From assembly GCA_029532625.1 (NCBI GenBank), contig JARFXM010000011.1, forward strand, positions 3,051,501-3,115,500: a stretch of 64,000 nucleotides of DNA. Reading direction: 5' to 3'. The position numbers were made by a program, and so were the translations under genes. This stretch comes from Lomentospora prolificans (taxonomy: Eukaryota > Ascomycota > Sordariomycetes > Microascales > Microascaceae). The notes below the pieces were generated by a model that did not search any database, was not told the origin of the DNA, and worked only from the letters and a program-made list of their open reading frames with translations. This document shows positions 53,744-64,000 of this stretch, in pieces (positions within the stretch are counted from its first letter, which is position 1; each line of letters begins with the position of its first letter).

Positions 53744-56700
53744 GGCTGGCTATTACGCTAGTGCCAGGGGAGAAAGCCGGGGTGGAGCAAGGGGGGAAGG
53801 GGAAATGGAGGCAAGTTGGAAAAGAGGGATCCGCGATTCAACCACCGAAATTGGCAAAGGCAGGCTTGGACTCCTATCGGCGGGATGACGACAGAAGAAG
53901 AGAGTTGAGCACCTGGGGAGGGAGGTCAAGAAGAAGAAGAAGAGGGATCGGCGGGTTCGCGTCCTCATTTAATAACTCCAGGGAATGGATTCTCTCCCAA
54001 CCTTGGAGCGAGCGATGGTAAATAACCGTCTCCCAACCCCGGCGAGTTCCAACCGCACATTTGCGGCAGCTCAAAGGAGGATAAGTCGTTCCCCACCTCA
54101 TATAACCCCGTCGCAAGAGCATGCACGCCTCTGACGATGAAGAGCAATAACGATAAATATCAGCGGGAGTGCATCTTCCCCAAAAGAACGGGGAGGAATG
54201 CCGCGCGGGCGGGCCACTTGGGGTCGCACCGTCGCATGCGAGGCTACACCGGGGCGCCAAAAACGACTAGACTATTGCCTGGCGACTGGGCGATATTGCT
54301 TTGCGCCCTTGGCCGGCGTGGCTTTTGTTATTAGAGGGGGGAATCAATTGCATGGAACAAAAATGGCAGGCCAGCATCCTGTGCTTTTTTTGGTTCGCAT
54401 TCCGCGGTGTTCACTACTTCGAAGGACAGAGGTCGTGCGGGAAGGGCGATCATATTTGCTCTAGTGGCATTGAATAAAGATTGAATAAAGTGCGGGCGGC
54501 CAAAGGGCACAATCCAGAATAGGGAAATGCAGACGCACCGGAAGGGTAGCCGTACCATAGTTACTAGCGGGAACAATAATACTGCTGGCCAGAAATAGGC
54601 TATTCAAGTAGCGATATGAGAAACTTGGGCCGTAGTGGCCAGGCCCGCTCTGGCCAACCAACCAGCCCAGGAACAGGGGACTGGGAGGTGCCGCGCGGGC
54701 TTGCAAGGCGCGCGTGGTTCTTCAAGGGCTGGCATAACGGACCTTGGGAATTCGACACATCGCAAATGGATGGATGCCATACTGCTTTAAGCCGCGATCC
54801 ATTCACGTGGTAGGATACCGATGGCCGGCTTTACCAATTGAGGAGACACTATCGGGGCGTAATGAGATTGCATGCATCAATTGCTCCCTCCTGCTCCCCA
54901 GCTGCCCTGAAGTTGGGGGGGCGATGGGAATCAATGAATGCGACAAGGCCGATGGAGGTGAGCTTGACGATTCTAGCTTGCTTGGCATGGTAAAGCGTGG
55001 ACATCTTCGTGGCTCTTCCAAGTGAACGCCGCGGCTGATGATGTAATTTATTGGGGCTAAAGAAAATCCCATGGCCCTAATGCACGCAGTTGTACCTTCC
55101 GGTACAGAAGGAAAAGCTTCTATTAATACAATCGGGTTAATCCTCTTTTTAGCGCCTCCCACCTGATTGCATCTATTGATCTGTCGTCGGTCGTCAACGC
55201 CAGCACCAAAGGAACCAAAAGCCAGCTTTCTTACTTCGTTAGTTCTCTCGTCCTCAAAACTCCTCTCGTAAATTGCGGGCGCTACCTCGCAGAAGAGCTG
55301 CCCTGAGGGCTGAGGAGGGAACTTTAGGTCTAAAATCATCACCTGGCCAGGCGGACTACTACTATTAGCAGGCAGCTGGAAATGCGCCGGCGAGAAACTC
55401 CATAATGTCTTCTCTACGTTTCCGGACATGTATTGCCCAGCTTGCATCGACGCTGACGGTGCAGTATGCATTCAAGGAAATCGATAAAAATGCTGCCATT
55501 AGTTTGGAAAAGACGCACACGGGAAGGTCGGCCGGCAAGATCAGGTTAGAAAGCCAAATTGGGTTCGGGGAAAAAGGGGCATTCGGTTGTGGTTAATAAA
55601 GAGAGGCCACGAGTCTTGACCCACAGCGGGAGCATGGCCGGCCTTGCCTCTCCTCGTGGGTAATAAAGATAATAGTACAACACGTAACAATCAGGGTCTT
55701 TTTTCGGAGTAGACATAATATCATTATAAGGAATGCCCCAACCATCTCCTCGTCCTCGGGAAGGCCAGCGCGCAGGACATGCTCAAGGTGAGACGTCGAA
55801 AGAGAAAAGAAAGCCAAGCAACCAACAAGCGCCAGCCAGCTACGCCACTTCATGCCAATGCCAGCCACGGAGAGGCTCTCTCGTCGTTTGGCGAATCAGA
55901 ACGCTACTGCTGGGCAGTTCATGGAGAGAGGCGCATGAGATGCGCCCCGGAGCTCAGGGGTGGATCTGCTGGCTGCATGCGATCAATCGAGCCACGATGT
56001 GTGATTCCGTCCTTTGAATTGCAGGCGAATGGGGCCAGAACCAGGTTTCCGTACCATCAATTCTTGACCCAGTCCTCTCCTTTCTTGCAGTCTTACGTGG
56101 TCAACGACTTAGTTTAGTCTCACACTGTAATATTACCACATTAGCCAGCGACCATGTTTCTTACTTCTTGTGTGTGGGAATCGAGCGAGCTCTTTATTCA
56201 CAAAACTGTTTGTGTCGCATCGACCAGAGTTCAGACGTAAATATTCTTTCTACGTGACTTGGGCGCGTCGCACGCGTCTTTCGAAGAAACGCTCGAATCT
56301 TCTTCTTAGCCTGGATCCAAGCGCCCGACGGGACTTTTATCGAACCAAGCGCTCCTTCCCCAACTTGGCTAAAAATGCGAGCGATTCCCACGCAAGGGTT
56401 CCTCCATAATACGAAGTAATACACTAACGGCATTAGCAGACAATCTCCAGCGAAGCGAAGAGCGCCACTGGTGGACGCCCTGCCCGCACGGTTTGGAAAT
56501 TGGGGAACCCAGCGAACGGTCCCTGCAACCCACTCTCACTTCAACGCCTGCAGATACGCTAGCCACTTTCGGAGTAAGCCCGTAAGAGGCCTGAGCGCAA
56601 GTTGCGAATGCCGGGCTGGCCGAGCTCGGTCTCCCCCGCTTCGTTTGAGGCCAAATACTTTGCTAGAATGAGCATTGTTAGTCCAAGGCCCAAAATTACC

Positions 56701-57051
56701 TTTTATTAGCCAGAGAATCAACCGGCCCAGAAAGAAAAAGAAACTGTCGTTTTCACTGTGCGGTTTGGATATCCTTCTGAATAATTCTGTATTCGTCGAT
56801 CGTTGGGTATAATAGCGGCCGTGACAACGGTTAAGAAAGTCTTACAGAACGTGTTTGTGTCCCCTCGCACTCGCCCTCCTCAAACCTAATCCATCAATCC
56901 AGTGTGCAAAAATACAGCCAGAGTGTCTCTCACCAACCCACTCTTTGTAGTCGAAAAAGAAAATGCCATTTCCCAACCTCCCTACACGCCTACCCTAAAT
57001 TTTCCCAAGCACCTAGTCGCACAGTAATAATCGAATCATGCATGTGGTAGC
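53744..57051. other. Long intergenic region, no supported gene
   Basis: Contains the promoter of the esterase gene. Frames such as 54803-55471 (minus, 222 codons) have no domain, no helix or membrane pattern, and long open shadows on the opposite strand. 53927-53943 is a GAAGAAGAA-type run. Nothing called. Confidence 0.4.
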
Positions 57052-58795
57052 TTAAGATTTGGTCTGGTACACATCCCTCTGAACCTGGATCGCGCGAAGA
57101 GTGTCCGATGTGCGGTGCATGTTGTGACCAGTGCCGTGAATCTCGGTACGAGTTGAGGACTTGAGGCCGAGAAGACGCTGCTCATCCAGAGAGGGGGCTT
57201 TTCCTGTAAACGGCACGTTAGCAAATGAAATCGTGCGAAAGTGTGGGCAGACAAGTCGCTCTGGTACAGGAGAATGTGACGGCATTGCCAGCACTGGAGG
57301 CATATTATTGTATATACAAGACTTGAAGAAACAGAAAGAAAAAAAAACCAAACATACACCAGAGCAATTGGCGGATCAACCGCGAAAAGGCCCAATTTCT
57401 TAATTTTTTCTTTCTTTTTTCTTGGTTTATCTCCACTTACCCGTCTCATCATCAGTTTCGGCCTTGCTTTCCGTAAGACGAACATCGAATGGGCTGCTCT
57501 TGTCGTCGACCGAGTCAGTTCTGGCACTGGAGTGGTTACCCCTCGCCGTGTTACGGGACTCAAGGTCGATGTTGTTGGTGTTCTTCTTGTAGCCCATAGT
57601 AGACCGTTGAGGAGCAGTGGCGAGCGAAGGAATGAATCGGGAAACCAGGGGTCGAAGAGTGGGGAGGCACGCGCAGGTGAGAGCGGAAGTCAGTTCACCG
57701 AGCGACCATCCGGAGGACTCGACGTTCTCCCAGGTTATGTCTTCGGCCTGTTTGAGGAACTTGATGCGGATGACAGAGATGGCAACGGTGAAGAAACCGA
57801 GAGAGAAAATGCCAATCAGGATCATGCGCTGGGTGCGGGCCAAGTTGAGGTGCTTGATAACGGGGATAGGGAGGAGGAACACGGCAATGTCGGTGGCAAT
57901 GTTTCCGGCGGCGTTGATGTAGAACTGGGGGTAGTTGGGGATGCAAGTGGCTTCGACGGTCGAGTCCCAGAATCCCTGGATGGGACGGCACATGAGCAGG
58001 CCGATGAGCAGCTGCGAAAGACCCCAGGCGCCGACGATGACGATGGCGATGATGTAGACCTTTCGCATGTGCTGCACGGCCATGATGCGGTAATACTGGA
58101 ACAGGAAAGTGAGCTTGGCCGCGAGAAGAGCGGCGCAGTATAGCACAATGCTGATCCAGAAACACTGTGAAAACAAATTGCTCGGTTAGCGGTGACCGGC
58201 GCAGGACGGCTCGGCGCAGGACGGCCTGGCATGCGGATGGATGCATGTGAGGTAAGGTGCACGACCGCTCGAAACGCGGTATTGGGATGGGACGGGTCAC
58301 TTTTGGGGGAATCTATTTGCGAACCTGGAGGTAATTGGGGATCAATGTCGGGTCGATGGCGTAAACATGGCGACCAAGACCATATTTCGTGGCTATATCG
58401 CGTAGTTAGTACTGGCGCTGATTGCAGAGGGGAGACCAAGGGAGGTAATGATGATGAGACAGAAGCTTACATAGAGCGATGATGATGCCGTCACCCCAGA
58501 CGATTAGCTAATGCGAGAAAAAGCCGGTTAGTAAAACTCATTCCACATTCAAGAGAGAGCCAAAAGCCAAAGCCCACAAAAAAAAAAAAAAGCAACCGGG
58601 AAGACGTACAAGAGTAATGATGGCAGCCCAGTCGTCGATGCCCATCTGATTGATGATGTACTTCCTCGTCCAGATACGCAAGCCCACCATCAGCGTAGAA
58701 ACGAAGAGACAGAATACAACGATGAAGATGGAGACACCAGAGTGGTTGTCGTTGAAACCGGGCGGAAGCTCGGCGGCGGCACCGGAGTCGGCCAT
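57052..58795 (-). CDS. PTH11-like fungal rhodopsin-domain integral membrane protein
   Basis: Five exons (58795-58610, 58507-58471, 58392-58325, 58164-57441, 57203-57052) encode 388 residues; the last intron is 237 nt, in the tail. Seven TM segments are visible: SIFIVVFCLFVSTLMVGLRI, IITLLIVWGDGIIIAL, CFWISIVLYCAALLAAKLTF, YIIAIVIVGAWGLSQLLIGL, ATDIAVFLLPIPVI, MILIGIFSLGFFTVAISVIR and GELTSALTCACLPTLRPLVS. Loop signatures match the family: STKYGLGRHVYAI and EATCIPNYPQFYINAAGNIA. A hydrophilic tail with many Ser/Asn follows. Family members are GPCR-like receptors for surface sensing (PTH11), but no CFEM domain is present and the ligand is unknown. Confidence 0.9.
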
Positions 58796-61700
58796 GATGG
58801 CGAGTTTTGAGAGTCTTTTTTGACGTTGATAGCGGGGAACGGTCCAAGTGCGTCGGAGAGAGGACTGGGAAGCAGTGCCTTGCTTCCGTCACTGTCGGAA
58901 AGAGGAAGAGGAGGAGGAGGATATTATTGTAACTTCAGAGTTTGGTTGCGATCGTTCCCGTAAAAAAAAACCAAAAAGAAAAAACGAAAAAAACACACAC
59001 ACTCGGCCGGCGACAAGTAGGGTGGAACGGTGTGGATGGAGGGCGATGGTCCTGTCACGAAACCTAGAGTTGTGGGCTGGGCTCCTAGTTATTATACCGA
59101 CTTCTCGAGTCCGAGATCATAGGTGAAGATGGAGGAGGAGAACGCCCAAGCGCAACGGAGAGGAGGTCAGTCAGTTCGTCAGTCAGTTCCTAGGATTCTT
59201 GCCACAACGGTGAGTTACCCAGGACTTAGAACGAAATTCCCCGCGGACGCAGCTATCATCTCCGCTTCCAGAATGCACGCATGGTCAAAGAGTTTGAACC
59301 CTGGATTCATGCTCTGGAGAGGAAGAGAACCGTGCGGGCTCCCGGTGTTGCTCGTTCAAAGTCTCCAGCTACCAGACTGGCCTCCCACAATACAAGGCAG
59401 AGAGCACGGTTACAGGGGGGAAATCGAGGTTCTTGCGAGGGAGGGGAGATGGCTCGGATCATTTTGATGACAGCAGATGTCGCACTGCCCGAGCGTAGTG
59501 GAGACTTGGGAGTCGATAACTTTCCCAGGAAAGGCTAGTGTCGAAGAAGCGACCAACGGTTCGGCACAAGCGTGGAGGCCAGCGTGACCGATGAGATGGT
59601 TGGGAAAAGCACGGCACCAAGGAAGACCCGGTTGCCACTCTCGCTCTTCTTCTGGTGTCGCGCTGGGGGGTCTCAATGGGGTTTCTCCACTGCCAGGAAC
59701 AGTGGGCGATTATTACGCTGGCCCCAAGCCTTGATGAACCATCCGCCGAAAAGAACCATTCCACACGCCAGCGCTCTGTTATTTCATTTCCACATACGTA
59801 GTAGAGATTCACGGATCAGCGCAAATAGTCGATGTACTCGTCCCGCGCGTCGATCGACTTTGGGCGATCAGCTCAGAGATGGGCCGTTCGAGCCGTGCCT
59901 TCGTGTAATTGGTGGAGCCGAGCCTCTTGCTGCAATAATAGGCGGCGTTGTATTGGGTGCAAGCGATGCGGGATGGACCGCTGATAAACCCAGGTTCTCA
60001 GAACACAATTGGGGGCAGGGTTGTCCTCTCAATTGATGATGATCACAACTTGGCGGGAAGTCTTGCGTTGACGAGTGACCCACGGTCCTGGTAACATTGA
60101 GCACTGGCAGTCATGGGTGACATGCATTCCAATAGCTCGCAGTGCGGAGAACCGGCTCTACAATAGTGATAATTAATGTGTACGGACGAGCTAACCACAT
60201 CGCCGGAAAGTAAACTATATAATATTGGAGGTGAAAATTGGAACCTTTAGAAAGGGAAGAAAGGAGGAAACACATGAGCCGGCCCTAATTTTGCCGAGTC
60301 GTTGCTGGCTGGCTCTTCCAAAATTCTTCCCACATCCATGTTGCTGGTCGAAAACTAAACATCCTCGACCAGGCGGCCTAAGCACGAACTAGGCAATGGA
60401 TTTTCTTCTCCCTGTCAAGGGCCAGCCAGTGCACCTGAGAAGCGCACGGACAGGGTACGCCTGGCACTCAAACAGGAAATTCGACCGGTGGGCCAGGGAG
60501 TTTTGCCCTCGTCCTAGCAGCCGACATCCTGGACTGAGGAGATGGCGGACCTCTTTTCGAAAGGTTCGAGGGAGTCTGGGAGGTGGTCGTAATGGTATCC
60601 TGGAATAATTAGGACATCCGTGATGCGATGTAATAACGTTCTTCGAATTGAGTGCTCTGACCATGTTGCAACTCGCGCAGGATACCATGAAAATCAAAGG
60701 CAGTGGAGGGAATCGTGATGGATGCTCATGCTCCACAACAGGCCTTTCACCAACGATTGACGCCCTAAGGGTATTTGCTTTGCTCACACCATCAGAATGG
60801 CTCGGAGATATCATATCACATCCTCGCCATCTCCTGCACCGCACCACACCCGGGCCCTTGTAATAAATACCAACAGGAATTGATGTTGTGCAGCCAGTGA
60901 CTCAAAAACGGTGAAGGATGGCGCCACGAAACGAGCCCAGGATGGACCAGCGCCACCACGGTTTTGTGGTAGCCAGCTTCTAGGCGCCCGAGCGTGCTTC
61001 GACTGTTACAGTCCCCACTGATAACACTACCGGACCGTGCTAGGTGTGTTTATAGCGACCAGCGGAACAGCACGATAGAAATTGAGAGGGAAAGCGCCGG
61101 GAGTCGTCGCTCGCCAGGCTGGCTGGCCAAGCCATGCTCTCCCGTCCGATCCTTTCTGCTGGATCCTACGACTCACATTATTCCAAGTGGCATGACTCGT
61201 GGTGCTCGAGTTGGTCGAGGTTCAGGGCCAGTGCACAGCCATCGTACCTCTCGACATGTACATCGTAAAGTCCTCGCTTCAAGGAGAACGCTAGGGCCGT
61301 CTAGTCTGCAGGCACAGGGCAAGCGAAGAAGTCTTGTTTTACGCCTACCTGTTCAGCGGCGGCTTTCTTCGAATCAAGTCAAGGCGATGGTTTCTGAAGC
61401 CATTCTGGAGCCTTTTGCTAACAGGGGAAGCGGGGGAGAGGTGCCCAACTAGTATTAGCACGAGCACGCTAGGACCTGTCAAGTGAACTCTCGATTGCCC
61501 CTAGCTGGGTTTTCACCCTTGCTCGCCACTTACCAGCCCTTAATGCGAAAACTTCATTCTGTCCCGTTCAAACGGAGGCCCAGAGGCCGCTAAGGAAAGC
61601 CCCGTCTGCGAATCGCTGAATTTCGGCGAGGAAGATAAATCTCACATCTCTGCAATTGCCGTCGATCTCGATCCCGCACCTTCAACTTCCAGACGGGGCT

Positions 61701-63258
61701 CAGTTGCTCTTACATATCCCTATACTACCATGGACATCTTGTTTTGTTGTATTTTGACGATTGACCCTTTCGTAATTTATCACGTCGGGGCGTCACCCAG
61801 CTCCTACGGTTAGTTCCAGGCCAGTGTTCTAACGATCCCGCCCCTCAAATTCCACAGTAGTTAACCTAATCCCTCGGAAATTTTAGTGGCTTTAGGTACC
61901 GCCAGCGCATTGACCCTCCCGCCTAGAACATGTAGAAGGGCAATAGATATCAATTTCATGAGAGCCAGGCCTTCCAGGCCACATAACCCATGCCGTTACC
62001 AGCGTAGTTTATCTTATGCAATTAATTTTCTGTCTCCAGTGTCGGACTAGGGCTCCACTCGGTTCTATCACGTGTACCTGATAAGCGTAACAAATTTACG
62101 GGATGCAATGTGAAAGGCTCTACTTGAGTTGTTTTCGCGATTTGAAGAGGAAGAAATGGCTTCTACTTGGATACAGAGGACCGCATCAGCAAGGTTCCTT
62201 GGCGTTTGCATCGTCTACCCAAGCCAAAGCGGAGAAGATATTGGGAACTATCTTGGCTCCACCTGCCCGTCACATAGTGTGAACTTGGCTCCAGGGGTTG
62301 GTCGCAGTCATGGCTGGCGCAGCGGCAGTGAGAGATAGTACCTGTCGAACCTGCTGGGGTCTCCTTGGAGATGGGAAGCCTGCCCCTGTCTCTGCATCCA
62401 ACCTCCAAGCCGTCAACGAGGGCAGGCCCAAAGGTCAACCGCCTCCCCAGAGCCGCTTCCAACTCTTCAAGCTCCAAGTTGCACTAAAATATTACTCCCT
62501 CGCTCGGTAGAGGGACTAGGCTTGTTAGGTGCTTCAAGATCTATCTGCAAGGGTCATCCTCGCACTATGAGAGCCGCGTCACATTTGCTTCCCCCCCTCC
62601 CCCGCGCGGGACCCCGGTTTACCAGAGGAGAGCTTCACGTCCGAGTTCTGGATTCTGCGAGCGCAGGAGACATAGCAGAGCCAATAAGATGGGAAACCCG
62701 GGTTTTCCTCCAAATAGGAACTTAGTTGAGTCTTCCGGGAGACTCCCACCTCGCTTTGATTCGTATCAATGGTCTCGCACCATTCAGCACGGCCGAGCCC
62801 TCCAAATATGACACGCCATCACGCATCAGCTCATGTTTTGTCAAGGTCTAGATTTCATTTCCCGCGTCCGAAGGCGGCCTAGTGTACACAAGGCTTTTGC
62901 GACGAGGTTTTCATCAATGGCTGGCTCAAGGACACCCTTGTGCCCTCTTGCAGTTGCCGGTTTTCCGCCTCGGGTCCCCGATCTGGCTCTTAGAGAAAAG
63001 CCTACGCATGGGGCTCTAGTGATCAACTCCCCAGCACCTGACCTCGCTGGCAATTATGTCTTTGCTCTGCTCTGTGTGCAGACATGGGCGCCGCGAGGAG
63101 ACCAGAAAGCATACGAAGCCTAATAGTAGTCGCCTAAGTCGATATTGAGAGTGCGCCAGTTTTGATAAATCGGTAATTGTCGGAAACGCGTCCGATGGCT
63201 TCTAGATTCTGATTTTCAGAGGTAATAAGCGATGCTTCCTCTGCTTCGCAGCCCCGTT
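58796..63258. other. 4.5-kb gene-poor region
   Basis: I can support no gene on either strand. The left end contains the PTH11-like promoter with an A-rich run at 58961-58995 and the word GTCAGTCAGTTC repeated at 59167-59188. Frames at 60994-61452, 60389-60847 and similar start with GTG/TTG or have no protein-like composition. Possible non-coding RNA genes cannot be excluded. Confidence 0.35.
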
Positions 63259-63411
63259 TCATGAGCCCAAGCGAATGTATAGGTCAGAGAGACCAATACA
63301 CAAAAGAGTACCAAGAAGGACCACAGGAAGAAGCCCGCGCCGAAACAACGTTTGCTCTGTTTTGTCTTCAAATAACGTAACTCTCTTTGACTTCTTGCTG
63401 GCGCAGCCCAT
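63259..63411 (-). CDS. Possible membrane microprotein with MGC start (50 residues)
   Basis: A frame from the ATG at 63411 (context AAAACATGG) encodes MGCASKKSKRVTLFEDKTEQ followed by TLFRRG and one hydrophobic segment, LLPVVLLGTLLCIGLSDLYI (about residues 27-46). The first residues match the N-myristoylation signal (Met-Gly-x-x-x-Ser) with Cys3 suitable for palmitoylation and a polybasic KKSKR, as in dually acylated membrane proteins. No homologue is known to me, the frame is short, and part of it could be an exon of a larger gene with an unseen intron. Confidence 0.28.
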   Translation of the reverse strand: MGCASKKSKRVTLFEDKTEQTLFRRGLLPVVLLGTLLCIGLSDLYIRLGS

Positions 63412-63858
63412 GTTTTTCCGAAATCGCTCCAATAATGGGATGCTCGAGTCCAAGAAATGAGGCTCTTTTTCTCAAGTTCCAGTTTATATAAACAAATAGT
63501 TGCTCTGCTATTGTTTCCAGGAACCGACGGCCCGATTAAAGGACCGCAATCTATTCGGCCTGGGCGATTTCGATCCGGCCGGAGCTGCAATATACCCGCA
63601 ATAATTTGAGGGGTAAATCCAGACGGCCGGGTTATATGAGAAGAATTGTGTAAACATCCTCTTAAAGAGTTTGCCTAATAATAAAGGATGGGGACGTCGA
63701 CCGACCGATTAAGCGGGTATGCGGAGCAGCTCCACGTTTGGTCCCAACTTGATGACCGCTCGCTGTGTGGATTCGAAGTTTGACGTTGAAGATCCACCTC
63801 AGAACCCGATAATTGATCCCTCGATCCGGAGATTCGACACCAGTTCCGCTTGGCTGCC

Positions 63859-64000
63859 ATGTCGATTGTCATCCCCGAGCTGGGACTAGACCCCGGCTTG
63901 GAGACGTATGTACTCAACGAGCCACCGCAAACATTGTTTGTCGACTGCATCGAGGACTCTCTTACCTACGGCTACTGGAATATTCAAGACTTTAAGTACC
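63859..64000 (+). CDS. Start of an unknown gene running off the window
   Basis: An ATG at 63859 opens an uninterrupted frame to the end of the window: MSIVIPELGLDPGLETYVLN, then EPPQTLFVDCIEDSLTYGYW and NIQDFKY. The composition (balanced hydrophobics, acidic clusters, aromatics at the end) is protein-like, unlike the opposite-strand frame, and the ATG sits in GCTGCCATGT. No family can be named from 47 residues. Alternatively it could be an internal exon. Confidence 0.4.
   Translation, partial: MSIVIPELGLDPGLETYVLNEPPQTLFVDCIEDSLTYGYWNIQDFKY

Noticed and set aside
54803..55471. 222-codon minus-strand frame
   Set aside because: Low-information composition (Ser/Pro runs), no domain, no good start context.
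60389..60847. 152-codon minus-strand frame and similar ones to 63 kb
   Set aside because: Arg-rich frames typical of chance in a gene-poor region; several start with GTG/TTG rather than ATG.
1..64000. CRISPR arrays, prophage or bacterial operons
   Set aside because: Spliced eukaryotic genes throughout; no spaced direct repeats seen.

Overview
The window is nuclear DNA of a filamentous ascomycete (Pezizomycotina; Eurotiomycetes is my guess, an inference only). The evidence is the gene structure: short GT..AG introns, mostly 52-102 nt, with fungal-type splice and branch signals, low gene density with long intergenic stretches, and typical fungal families (Zn2Cys6 regulator, PTH11-like rhodopsin-domain protein, CBM1 enzyme, WSC-domain subtilase, extracellular intradiol dioxygenase, PHO84-like permease, CorA-like channel). 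I spliced each gene by eye; every multi-exon model reported closes in frame.

Layout. 0-5 kb: 3'-truncated Zn2Cys6 regulator, a 73-residue HVA1/Tudor-type protein and a single-pass membrane protein. 7-16 kb: a secreted subtilase-like protein with a WSC domain and a missing catalytic Asp, a SAM methyltransferase of the eEF1A-lysine type, a GST and a signal-peptide-bearing Hsp70-like protein. 16-26 kb: an MFS transporter followed by a perfect 24-bp-arm palindrome, a Met/Gly/Arg-rich microprotein, a tyrosinase and an intradiol dioxygenase. 26-33 kb is a decayed and rearranged stretch: an F-box/LRR-like relic, the C-terminal part of a carboxylesterase broken by a poly-A/GAAA tract, and a gene cut in two by an inversion of about 2.1 kb. 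34-44 kb: a 62-residue protein, a phosphate-permease-like MFS protein, an acyl-CoA thioesterase, a CorA-like protein and a 68-residue protein. 46-49 kb: an AMID/AIF2-like oxidoreductase pseudogene and a secreted zincin with CBM1. 51-59 kb: a secreted type-B carboxylesterase and a PTH11-like membrane protein. 59-64 kb is almost empty, with a possible MGC-start membrane microprotein and a gene running off the right edge.

There is no obvious secondary-metabolite cluster. The common theme is secretion and environment handling (protease-like, tyrosinase, aromatic ring cleavage, esterase, cellulose-binding zincin) mixed with housekeeping genes. The strongest observation is the split gene at 29.8-32.5 kb. 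The N-terminal 544 codons lie on the minus strand with their own TATA box, the last 180 codons lie on the plus strand, and joining the two at the inferred breakpoints restores one open frame.
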